From positions 1-32,824 of the forward strand of contig NZ_SIJK02000059.1 in NCBI RefSeq assembly GCF_004762035.2: a stretch of DNA of 32,824 nucleotides, in the 5' to 3' direction. Numbering within the stretch: the first letter of the stretch is position 1; each line of letters opens with the position of its first letter. The translations under genes and the position numbers were made by a program. Below, in pieces: positions 7,127 to 14,583 of this stretch. This DNA is from Candidatus Chloroploca mongolica. GTDB taxonomy: Bacteria; Chloroflexota; Chloroflexia; Chloroflexales; Chloroflexaceae. The notes beneath the pieces are model-generated. The model made no database searches, was not told the origin of the DNA, and saw nothing but the letters and a program-made list of their open reading frames with translations.

Positions 7127-9859
7127 CTACGGCCAGCGATAGCGCTGCCCTGGCGGGAGGCGCAAGGTTTCGGCCCCAAGTCGCCCGAGCATGACAGCGT
7201 CGTCGTCGAGGGGGTGTTCAAAGCGGGCATGGGTGGTCCATTGAACGATGCGATCACCCTGCCAAATTTCGCCACTCACCGGTGTGCCAGGCAGGGCGAT
7301 GCGTGCTGCGGCTTCGGCCATGGATGGGCAGAGACGTTCGTTCGCATCGTTTCCATCGCGACACGTGGTGCTCCGGCGGGTTTCACCGAGATAGAGGGTT
7401 GTCCCGGAGGGGCGCGGGGTCACTGCGTTGCCCCGGAGTTCGAGGCAGAGGCGCTCGAAACATTGCAGGCGCCCCCAGTCAAACGGGACGAGCGGCGTCA
7501 ACGGCCACCCGAGGCGCTCGAGGCCCCCCAGGTTTGTCCAGGCGGCCCACATAACCCCCGGCACCATATAGTCGGTTGCGGCGACATACTGCCCTCCCTG
7601 CGGCGCAACCGCGAGGGTCGTCGGCAAGATCACATCTGCTGATGCGCCTTTAGGATCAGCAAGGCTGACCTTGATCTGGTACGAGCCTGGCGGCAGATTC
7701 GTTGGCACAGCAAAGGGATGCATGTGTTGCACCGTCGCGTCGGTCGGCCAGCGCGATGGTGGATAGACCCCGTAGATCAATCGGCGTGTACTGGTTGCCA
7801 CAATGCCGCCATCGAGGGTGGTCAGGTCAACTACGACGCTCAGGTTATCGTTGGAAGGAGGCATAGCCGTGCGTTGCCAGAGCAGCGTCAGCGTCACCAG
7901 TTCACCCGGCTCGTAGATTTGCCCCACTGACGGCACAATGGCATAGCTCGTTAGACGCAAAGCCGTGTCGCCGAGGACAAGCTCGCCGTCAAGCGGGGAG
8001 GCGGGCCCGGTTGCAACCGGACGATAGAGATCGAAGGTGCCGAGCGAGCCGTCGTGCGCATAACGGCGCTGCACCAGTTCGACGACACCGGGGCTTAGCC
8101 AGTTGCCCAGGTAATCGAGGACCACCAGGGGCAGCGTGCCATTGGCGAGCTCGTGCAGCAACGCCGTTTCGTCGGCCAGTCCCTGATCAAGCAACTGGCG
8201 CATCTCGAACGCCTGCAGCCGTGAGGTCACCCCGGCGGCGGCGGCAACCCCGGGCATGTCGGTCAGCACCACCGGCCCCGCCGCTTGCACTGTCATCGTG
8301 AGCAGCGTACCAACCCTGGTCTGGGCCGCTAACACTTCGGCCTGCCGCCTTGCATCGGTCAGCAACCCATGACGCCCAAAGACGAACCGCGGCTTCAATG
8401 GCTCGACCAGACTGGCCGGGCGCAACTGGTCGGCGTGCCACAACGGCGGATAGTAGGCCAGTGCCAGCACAAGCAAGCCATAGAAGAGCAGGCCACGCCA
8501 CGGCAACCAGCAGCGTATCAGACTCGGCGCGAGCGCGATGAGCCAGATCAGGCCAGCGTAGAGTTCGAGGAAATAGTTGCTATACGCGCCAACCTTGCCC
8601 ACGCCAAGCGCGGTAAGAAAACCGGCGAGCGTATACAAGAGCGCGAGTTGGAACGACGAGCGCGGCCAACTGACCTCACCCCCTGGCTCCCGCTCGACAG
8701 CGGAGCAGGGGAGGGTTCGCGACGAGGATCTGGACGGCAAAGCATCCAGCTCAGCCTCAGAGGCTGTCTGAAAAGTCGACGGTTTGCTTCGGAGTGCCGA
8801 CTTTAGCCGGCTAAAGCCGGCACTCCAAGGGTGCATCACGTGGTGGCGAACGACACTGACACCCTTTTCAGACAGCCTCTCAGCGGCAGCCGCAACAGGG
8901 GCGCGGCGCATCAGAGATAGCCCGGCGAATACAACCAGCAAGGCCGCAGCCGCAAGCGCCCAGCGCAGGCGGATCTGCTGAGCCCAGAACTGCAGCGCCA
9001 ACTCGGCGTCCCAGCGATTCGCATTGGCCGCGACGACGTGCAGCGCAAACCAGCCCTGGCTCGCCCATTGCATTGCAAGCAAGGTGAGCCCGCCTGCCAA
9101 GCCGAGGGTCAACCCAAGCACCACCAGGCGGTAGAGCGGCAAGCGGTCGGCATAGCGACGGCGTCGCCTGCGCCCCGGTAGCGTCTGCCGAGCATCGATC
9201 AGACTTGGCAAGACCTGCCAAGCAAGCCAGGCCGAGGCGGCAACCGGGGCCGCAAGGAGTGACGGCTTGACAAAGAGACTCGCAGTCAACAAGAGGCCAG
9301 CGACGGCCACACGGCGCAGCGAGGGCAACGGCGGATGTACCAGCACCACCAAGCCCCAGAGCCCGAGCGCCAGACCGAGCAGGTCAACCCGCATGAGGGC
9401 CGACCATTCGCGGACAATTGGGATGGTAAGAAAGAGGAGCACAAGCAACCACGACGTACGGCGTACCGTAGGGGAAGCCGTGGTGGCCCCAGGGTGGGAC
9501 AGCCAGGCAATGGCCCCCATTGCGGCAAGCGTCGCAACCAGGGAAAGCAGGCGACCAGCGATCAACACCGACCCTGTCAGCGGCGTCAGCACCGCCGTAA
9601 GCACCAGGTAGAGCGGAGGATAATTGACAATCAGAAAAGGGGCGTTCTCTGGATCAGCATAGAGACGCCAAATCGGCACCCCAGCACGCAGGCGCTCGAC
9701 CTGAGCGACCAGAGGGCCTTCGCCATAGTCAAGAGGAAAAGGAAACGCCAGAAGCTGCCGCACATGCGCAGCAGCATAGAGCAGATAGGCAATCGCGAGC
9801 AACCCCAGCGCAACCTGGGCCACACGCACCAGCGAAGGACGATACAGCATACGGTGCAT
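7127..9859 (-). CDS. Large membrane protein, glycosyltransferase-39/PMT-like, with periplasmic C-terminal half
   Basis: The product is 910 residues. The first ~480 residues hold about ten hydrophobic helices and an early loop motif, DYGEGPLVAQVERL, near 43-56. Acidic residues in this first loop and a NYPPLYLVL segment are typical of dolichyl/undecaprenyl-phosphate-sugar-dependent GT-C glycosyltransferases. The C-terminal ~430 residues are soluble and probably periplasmic, with a beta-sandwich-like stretch (LTSYAIVPSVGQIYEPGELVTL onwards). A likely role is transfer of a lipid-linked sugar to a surface protein or glycan; donor and acceptor are unknown. Residues about 328-368 are encoded by an in-frame MITE. 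The following ~25 residues (SRSSSRTLPCSAVEREPGGE) are also low-complexity. The hydrophobic pattern resumes near 394. The MHRM start lies at 9859, with a later Met possible at residue 4. Confidence 0.75.
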   Translation of the reverse strand: MHRMLYRPSLVRVAQVALGLLAIAYLLYAAAHVRQLLAFPFPLDYGEGPLVAQVERLRAGVPIWRLYADPENAPFLIVNYPPLYLVLTAVLTPLTGSVLIAGRLLSLVATLAAMGAIAWLSHPGATTASPTVRRTSWLLVLLFLTIPIVREWSALMRVDLLGLALGLWGLVVLVHPPLPSLRRVAVAGLLLTASLFVKPSLLAAPVAASAWLAWQVLPSLIDARQTLPGRRRRRRYADRLPLYRLVVLGLTLGLAGGLTLLAMQWASQGWFALHVVAANANRWDAELALQFWAQQIRLRWALAAAALLVVFAGLSLMRRAPVAAAAERLSEKGVSVVRHHVMHPWSAGFSRLKSALRSKPSTFQTASEAELDALPSRSSSRTLPCSAVEREPGGEVSWPRSSFQLALLYTLAGFLTALGVGKVGAYSNYFLELYAGLIWLIALAPSLIRCWLPWRGLLFYGLLVLALAYYPPLWHADQLRPASLVEPLKPRFVFGRHGLLTDARRQAEVLAAQTRVGTLLTMTVQAAGPVVLTDMPGVAAAAGVTSRLQAFEMRQLLDQGLADETALLHELANGTLPLVVLDYLGNWLSPGVVELVQRRYAHDGSLGTFDLYRPVATGPASPLDGELVLGDTALRLTSYAIVPSVGQIYEPGELVTLTLLWQRTAMPPSNDNLSVVVDLTTLDGGIVATSTRRLIYGVYPPSRWPTDATVQHMHPFAVPTNLPPGSYQIKVSLADPKGASADVILPTTLAVAPQGGQYVAATDYMVPGVMWAAWTNLGGLERLGWPLTPLVPFDWGRLQCFERLCLELRGNAVTPRPSGTTLYLGETRRSTTCRDGNDANERLCPSMAEAAARIALPGTPVSGEIWQGDRIVQWTTHARFEHPLDDDAVMLGRLGAETLRLPPGQRYRWP
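8756..8883. mobile_element. 118-bp MITE inserted in frame, with 5-bp target duplication
   Basis: AGGCTGTCTGAAAAG (8761-8775) and CTTTTCAGACAGCCT (8864-8878) form perfect 15-bp terminal inverted repeats. The direct repeat CTCAG flanks the element at 8756-8760 and 8879-8883. Inside is the imperfect palindrome GGAGTGCCGAC...CCGGCACTCC (8791-8826). Element plus duplication adds 123 bp, exactly 41 codons, so the host gene stays open on the minus strand. Confidence 0.85.
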
Positions 9860-9911
9860 TATATACGATGCAGTGAAGGGTGTTTTATGTGCAAACTAAA
9901 GCCCTACAACC

Positions 9912-9966
9912 CATCGTGTCTTGAACAAACAGCCAGCAAAGTTGGCTGTTTGTTCAAGACACGATG
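9912..9966. repeat. 24-bp perfect-stem hairpin
   Basis: The arms are 9912-9935 and 9943-9966 around GCAAAGT. The apex AGCCAGCAAAGTTGGCT parallels the apex of the 5101-5151 hairpin, but the arms are unrelated in sequence. GCCCTACAAC at 9901 matches flanks of the other clusters. It lies just downstream of the PepSY gene (minus strand) and may act as its terminator, although no T-run follows on that strand. Confidence 0.8.
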
Positions 9967-9982
9967 ATTAAAAAAGGTACGG

Positions 9983-10450
9983 TTAATCATCATCGTCATC
10001 ATCGTCATCATCGTCGTCGTCTCCGCCATTGTCATTCATGGTTGCATTTCCGTTTGAGGTCGTGGTAGCGCCAGGGGTCGCGAGGATCTGGCTAGTGGTT
10101 GCATCCACATAGACGAGACCTGTGCTTAATGGAACTTCATAGGCAACGGCACCCTGATAGGTTACAAGCATAGGTGTGCCTGTGAGCGTAGCACCACTGC
10201 TATTGGCAACAGCAAGGCTAGCTGCTTGTTCCGCCGAGACCGGATAAGAGTCTGATGGATTTGAAGGTTGGAGGGTCGTTGGGCTTGTCATGGGCTGTGT
10301 GCCAATGGCCGTAGTCGCCTGGACGGGTGCCACATCAGTGGGAGTAGATGTCGTGCTAGAACCAGAGAAACCAGGGCCGAACACAGCAAGCAGAATGAGC
10401 ACAAAGGCAGTCACTGCTGCGGCGATAGCAAACAAAGCACGTTGGTTCAT
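9983..10450 (-). CDS. Membrane-anchored PepSY-domain protein with poly-Asp tail
   Basis: The product is 155 residues. After MNQR comes one hydrophobic helix (about 5-27), so it is exported and anchored. A Ser/Thr/Pro-rich stretch follows, then a PepSY-like domain at about 70-125 (SAEQAASLAVANSSGATLTG, AYEVPLSTGLVYVDATTSQIL). It ends in Gly plus 12 consecutive Asp residues. The ATG at 10450 is preceded by AAGGAG; the frame is open further upstream without a ribosome site. PepSY domains occur in peptidase inhibitors and in membrane oxidoreductases. The acidic tail could bind cations. It diverges from the redox operon across a shared 299-bp region, so joint regulation is plausible but unproven. 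Confidence 0.8.
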   Translation of the reverse strand: MNQRALFAIAAAVTAFVLILLAVFGPGFSGSSTTSTPTDVAPVQATTAIGTQPMTSPTTLQPSNPSDSYPVSAEQAASLAVANSSGATLTGTPMLVTYQGAVAYEVPLSTGLVYVDATTSQILATPGATTTSNGNATMNDNGGDDDDDDDDDDDD

Positions 10451-10643
10451 AAGAATGAAGCTCCTTACTAGAATGATATGTGAGCCTACTCTACAACTCT
10501 TTCCTTGGAAGCACATTGGAAAGCATCACGTCATATTCCAAGGTTGCTCACAGGAAAAGGGTGGCGAGGCAGGTGAAGGATCGTCAGCACAGATCGATAA
10601 GGTTGCTTCACCATAGATTATCACTCCGTTACCAAGATCATCA

Positions 10644-10664
10644 AAATTCCAAGCAAATTCCAAG
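10644..10664. promoter_or_regulatory. Two helically phased direct repeats, candidate operator
   Basis: AAATTCCAAG occurs at 10644-10653 and 10655-10664, an 11-bp period (about one helical turn). A related TATTCCAAGG lies near 10533-10542. All are in the divergent region between the PepSY gene and the redox operon. They are a candidate binding site for a regulator of both units. I could not fix a promoter here. Confidence 0.4.
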
Positions 10665-10749
10665 TAACTGGTGCTACGCTCAACAGAGAAGTCATAACTA
10701 TCGTACAGGCGGCCACAAACAATGTCGCCCATGCGAGAGAGAGGTTTTG

Positions 10750-11010
10750 ATGACATTCGTAGCACGATCCCTCACCCTGGATCTCATCAGGGCCGAGGTG
10801 CTTGCCACAGGACAGGTCGTTGCCGACTCGGTGCGCTGTGTCCAGTGTGGTATCTGCTCTTACAACTGCCCGATCGGTCTTGACGTACGAGCCTACGTCT
10901 GGTGCAGCGCAGCGATTGAAGATTCACGCTGCCTTACCTGCGGGCAATGCATCGCCCGCTGCCCACGAGGTGTGCTCCGTTTTGCACCAACGGATCGCTC
11001 GCGTGCGTAA
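10750..11010 (+). CDS. Two-cluster [4Fe-4S] ferredoxin / HdrC-like protein
   Basis: The product is 86 residues. Two motifs are complete: C-x2-C-x2-C-x3-CP at C30, C33, C36, C40 (CVQCGICSYNCP) and at C61, C64, C67, C71 (CLTCGQCIARCPRG), with an extra C52 between. The 20-residue spacing and the CPRGV ending resemble heterodisulfide-reductase HdrC and related electron-transfer subunits more than classical 2[4Fe-4S] ferredoxins. It is soluble and probably cytoplasmic. The ATG at 10750 follows a purine-rich GAGAGAGAGG site. The stop lies 17 bp before the flavoprotein start, so it is the first gene of the operon and the probable electron relay between the flavin and the membrane cytochrome. Confidence 0.88.
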   Translation: MTFVARSLTLDLIRAEVLATGQVVADSVRCVQCGICSYNCPIGLDVRAYVWCSAAIEDSRCLTCGQCIARCPRGVLRFAPTDRSRA

Positions 11011-11027
11011 CAAAGAGGAAGAATCTA

Positions 11028-12350
11028 ATGGGCCTGCGCTATGTTATTGTCGGAGCGGGCGTAGCTGGCATTGCCGCTGCCGAATCGTTACGCACCCGTG
11101 AGCCGTCGGCCAGTGTTACAGTCGTTACTGACGATCCTGCGGGTTTCTATTCGCGTCCCGGTCTCGCCTATTATCTCAGTGGGCTTATACCAGAGACGCA
11201 ACTCTTTCCTCGCTCGCCCGCCGAGTTGCGTGCGCTCGGCTTGACCTGGGTGCAGGCTCGGGCTGATGCGCTTGATCCGCGTACGCATCGCCTGACCCTT
11301 GCTGATGGGCAAATCCTCGCTTATGACAAACTGCTTCTCGCCACGGGTGCGCGTGCAGCCTTGCCCGACTTCCCTGGGAGCGACCTCGACGGCATCGTCA
11401 CCCTTGATAGCCTTGCCGATACCCGTGGCATTGTGCGCCGTGCGCGTCAAGGTCTGCAAGCCGTTGTTGTCGGTGGTGGCATCACCGCCCTGGAAATTGC
11501 CGAGGGCCTCAATGCGCGAGGGTGCCGGGTTCACTACATGCTGCGCGGGGCGCGTTACTGGGCCAATGTGCTCGACCCCGATGAATCGCAACTTGTCGAG
11601 GATCATCTTCGTGCTACAGGGATCATCCTTCACCATCATAGTCAGATACGTGAAGCGATCGGCAAACGCGGTCGCCTTGTCGCGGTCGAGACCATGACTG
11701 GCGAGCGCATCCCGTGTGAGTTGTTGGCCGTCGCGATTGGCACGCATCCACGGCTCGATCTTGCCCAGAGCGGTCGACTCAAGCTCGACCGGGGCATTCT
11801 GACTGACGCCTACCTCAAGACGAGCGCTGAGGATGTTCTGGCGGCTGGTGACGTCGCCCAGGTCTACAATGAAGTGACGGGCAAAGCGACGCTCGACACA
11901 CTCTGGGCAACTGCCCGGGCGCATGGGGAAGCTGCTGCGGCCACGATGGCAGGCATCCCCACACCCTACCGCAGTGCCGTAGCGCAGAATGTTACCTTGC
12001 TCGCTGGTATCCCCACAACGATCATCGGGTCTGTGGGTGGTGGAGAGGATGCAGATCTCGTAGCAATTGCCCGTGGTGATAGCGAAACCTGGCGGATGGC
12101 TGCCTCAGCGTGGGTCGTTGTGGATCCACATCCGGTCAATCGCCTACGCCTGATGCTTGGTGAGCAGACTCTCAAAGGGGCGCTTGTGATGGGGGATCAA
12201 ACGCTCTCGCGGCCACTACAGCGGCTGATTGCAGCCAACGCCGATCTTACGCCTATTCGTCAAGCCCTCCTCGCTGATAAGAGCGCCGTTGCGGACCTCA
12301 TCATGTCGTTCTATGCTGAATGGGAGCAGAGTCATGCAGACAAGCGGTGA
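11028..12350 (+). CDS. FAD/NAD(P)-dependent oxidoreductase
   Basis: The product is 440 residues. It belongs to the rubredoxin-reductase/NADH-dependent nitrite-reductase-like branch of the pyridine nucleotide-disulphide oxidoreductases. The FAD Rossmann motif GAGVAG is at 9-14, ATGARA at 105-110, the second nucleotide motif VVGGGITALEIAEG at 147-160, and the FAD-closing LAAGDVAQ near 285-292. A dimerisation-like C-terminal region follows. No redox-active CxxC pair is visible, consistent with direct flavin-to-carrier transfer. AAGAGGAAG precedes the ATG at 11028. Its stop overlaps the next gene by 17 bp. It probably exchanges electrons between NAD(P)H and the iron-sulphur protein upstream; direction cannot be read from sequence. 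Confidence 0.9.
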   Translation: MGLRYVIVGAGVAGIAAAESLRTREPSASVTVVTDDPAGFYSRPGLAYYLSGLIPETQLFPRSPAELRALGLTWVQARADALDPRTHRLTLADGQILAYDKLLLATGARAALPDFPGSDLDGIVTLDSLADTRGIVRRARQGLQAVVVGGGITALEIAEGLNARGCRVHYMLRGARYWANVLDPDESQLVEDHLRATGIILHHHSQIREAIGKRGRLVAVETMTGERIPCELLAVAIGTHPRLDLAQSGRLKLDRGILTDAYLKTSAEDVLAAGDVAQVYNEVTGKATLDTLWATARAHGEAAAATMAGIPTPYRSAVAQNVTLLAGIPTTIIGSVGGGEDADLVAIARGDSETWRMAASAWVVVDPHPVNRLRLMLGEQTLKGALVMGDQTLSRPLQRLIAANADLTPIRQALLADKSAVADLIMSFYAEWEQSHADKR

Positions 12351-13194
12351 ACTGCCACTACCTCGGGGGCGACGGCCGCCGCGCCATACTACCTATGAAC
12401 TGGAGATAGCCGTCATTGGGGTTGGAGCGGTCACAGCTTGCTATGTCTGGGCCATGCAGCGCCTTGACACCGCCCCTGGCGCCTTCTTTGGTCACAGCCT
12501 GGGTGTGATCGGCTTTCTTCTCATGCTGGCTACCGAAACCCTCTACTCGCTACGCAAACGGGCACGCGGGCGCACCTATGGACGGCTGAGTACCTGGCTT
12601 CAGTGGCATATTGTTATGGGCATCGTGGGTTCGTATATGGTGGTGTTGCATACGGCCTGGCGGTTCAATGGACTGGCTGGTGTCGTCACCTTACTCACGG
12701 TCGTGGTTGTTCTGAGTGGCTTCGTGGGACGTTATGTCTACACAGCCATTCCCCGCAGCGTGGATGGTGCCGAGCTATCGCTCGCCGATCTCACGGCTCG
12801 CCTGACCGCAAGTGCGACGCGTCTAGAGACGCTAGCCCGTCCTGGCTCGGCCTTACGTAATCTACCATCCGCCGATCTGCTTACGACACCACCACCTGTT
12901 CCTGGTGGCCCACTCACGGCACTGCTCGCCCGTCCGCTCCTTGCCTGGCGCGACCGAGCCGAGCAGCAACGTCTCCTTGCCACGCTTGGGATCATCGATC
13001 AAGCAACGGTCGTCGAGATCCGCCATACGTTAGCCGAGCGCCAGCGGCTCTTGCGGCAGATCCAATCCCTCGCCGTTGCACGCCGCCTGCTGGCTCTCTG
13101 GCATACCATCCATATCCCCCTCGGAGTGGCCCTGTTCGCTCTGGCATGTGTGCATATTGGTGCCGCGCTCTACTACGCGACACTGTTGCATTGA
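12334..13194 (+). CDS. Putative di-haem membrane cytochrome b
   Basis: The product is 286 residues with five predicted membrane helices: about 25-41, 52-70, 91-110, 114-135 and 258-282. A soluble helical insert of about 120 residues (140-255) precedes the last helix. H92 and H106 in helix 3 and H260 and H274 in helix 5 are each 14 residues apart. This is the classic arrangement for two stacked b-haems shared by two helices. H54 and H257 are additional candidates. No match to a named family is evident. The ATG at 12334 overlaps the flavoprotein end, and GGGAG precedes it. A role in moving electrons across the membrane to the downstream cytochrome c is inferred. Confidence 0.7.
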   Translation: MQTSGELPLPRGRRPPRHTTYELEIAVIGVGAVTACYVWAMQRLDTAPGAFFGHSLGVIGFLLMLATETLYSLRKRARGRTYGRLSTWLQWHIVMGIVGSYMVVLHTAWRFNGLAGVVTLLTVVVVLSGFVGRYVYTAIPRSVDGAELSLADLTARLTASATRLETLARPGSALRNLPSADLLTTPPPVPGGPLTALLARPLLAWRDRAEQQRLLATLGIIDQATVVEIRHTLAERQRLLRQIQSLAVARRLLALWHTIHIPLGVALFALACVHIGAALYYATLLH

Positions 13195-13205
13195 GGAGGC
13201 TGGTG

Positions 13206-14456
13206 ATGCGTCGTCTTGGCTGTCTTACACCCTTTGGCATTATCGCCGGGATTGCTGCTATGGTTGCTGTCGTGATCGCCTGGATGCTTGGTGGGGGCAG
13301 TATGTTCAGCCCTGGCCCCCTGAATGCCCAGGGGCGGATTGGTGTACCACTTGGCGGCGTTACTTCACACGCTGCACTCGGTGGGAATTGTGCTGCTTGT
13401 CATACCAACCCGCTCGATACCCGTGGCATGGCCGGTCTTTGTCTCGATTGCCACACCGACATCCAGGCTCAACTCACCAGCCCTGACACCCTGCACGGTG
13501 CCTTGCCCGACGGGGGAGCTTGTTTGAGTTGTCACACCGAACATGGCGGACCGACTGCTGCTCTCACGGAAATGGAGCTCACGGCATTCCCGCACGCTGC
13601 ACTTGGTTTCGCGTTGACTGCTCACCAGTACACCAGCAATGGGTATGTTTTTGCCTGTGACGATTGCCACACTGCGCTGAAGATTACCCCGCGACCAATC
13701 AATGCCTATCGTTTCGATCAGGCGATTTGCATCGACTGCCATATGGACTACCAGGCTGATTTTGTCGTCTCACACGTTGCTGATTTTGGTACAGAGTGCC
13801 AAAACTGCCATGACGGGATTGATCGCTTCAGCGGCTTTGACCACAATACCCTGACAGTTCCTCTCGCTGGCAAGCACGGCGAGGCTACGTGTACGAGTTG
13901 CCATGGTGAGGTACGCGATGTTGCGAGTTTTGTCGGTCTTGCTACTACTTGTGTCGGTTGCCACCAGACCGATGACATCCATAATGGCACCTACGGTAGT
14001 GACTGCGCGAGTTGTCATACCCCGGCTGGTTGGGAGCAGGCGACCTTCGATCACAGTCGCACCGCCTTCCCACTTACCGGTGCCCACATCGCGACACCTT
14101 GCACAAGTTGTCACAGCAACCATATCTTCCAGGGTACACCCACGGATTGCGCATCATGTCACGCCGAGCCACAGGTTCACCTGGGACAGTTCGGCACGAA
14201 TTGCAACAGTTGTCACACGACGAGCCGTTGGGAGGGGGCCATCTTTGATCATACCTTCCCGCTGAACCATGGCGGTGAGGGCACAATTGCGTGTGCGACA
14301 TGCCACACGAACCCGCAACAGTATACCGTGTATACCTGCTACAACTGCCATGCTCATCCACAGGCTGCCACACTTGCCGAACATCGTGAGGAGGGAATTT
14401 CAGGCACTATTGATGACTGCGCTAGCTGTCATCCTACGGGGCACGAGGGTGACTAA
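13206..14456 (+). CDS. Membrane-anchored 15-haem cytochrome c
   Basis: The product is 416 residues. An N-terminal hydrophobic segment (about 8-28, no obvious signal-peptidase site) anchors a periplasmic domain with 15 CxxCH haem-attachment motifs: CAACH, CLDCH, CLSCH, CDDCH, CIDCH, CQNCH, CTSCH, CVGCH, CASCH, CTSCH, CASCH, CNSCH, CATCH, CYNCH and CASCH. Many further His residues suggest bis-His ligation as in cytochrome c3/c7-type wires. Repeats of the form FDH..FPL..H..CxxCH (around 'FDHSRTAFPLTGAHIATPC' and 'FDHTFPLNHGGEGTIAC') point to internal duplication. The start at 13206 has GAGGAGG 6-7 bp upstream, overlapping the previous stop. It is the last gene of the operon and the presumed outer electron conduit. 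Confidence 0.93.
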   Translation: MRRLGCLTPFGIIAGIAAMVAVVIAWMLGGGSMFSPGPLNAQGRIGVPLGGVTSHAALGGNCAACHTNPLDTRGMAGLCLDCHTDIQAQLTSPDTLHGALPDGGACLSCHTEHGGPTAALTEMELTAFPHAALGFALTAHQYTSNGYVFACDDCHTALKITPRPINAYRFDQAICIDCHMDYQADFVVSHVADFGTECQNCHDGIDRFSGFDHNTLTVPLAGKHGEATCTSCHGEVRDVASFVGLATTCVGCHQTDDIHNGTYGSDCASCHTPAGWEQATFDHSRTAFPLTGAHIATPCTSCHSNHIFQGTPTDCASCHAEPQVHLGQFGTNCNSCHTTSRWEGAIFDHTFPLNHGGEGTIACATCHTNPQQYTVYTCYNCHAHPQAATLAEHREEGISGTIDDCASCHPTGHEGD

Positions 14457-14499
14457 ACGACCATGCTATGTTTGTTAAGGGCACAGCTCCGTATCGCTC

Positions 14500-14549
14500 T
14501 TTTCTCGTGGTTGGTGGCAGCTTTTCGCCGCCACCAACCACAAGAAAAC
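14500..14549. terminator. Bidirectional terminator between convergent genes
   Basis: The stem GTGGTTGGTGGC (14507-14518) pairs perfectly with GCCACCAACCAC (14530-14541). It extends outward with TTTTCT and AGAAAA. The flanking T-run on one side and A-run on the other suit termination of both the cytochrome operon (plus) and the acyl-CoA dehydrogenase (minus). Confidence 0.8.
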
Positions 14550-14583
14550 GCTTCTTCGAGACACAGGAGTGGCACAGCAAGCT

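Noticed and set aside
9912-9966. Classical intrinsic terminator for the PepSY gene
   Set aside because: The T-run lies before, not after, the stem on the minus strand. The hairpin belongs to a dispersed family, so it is listed as a repeat.
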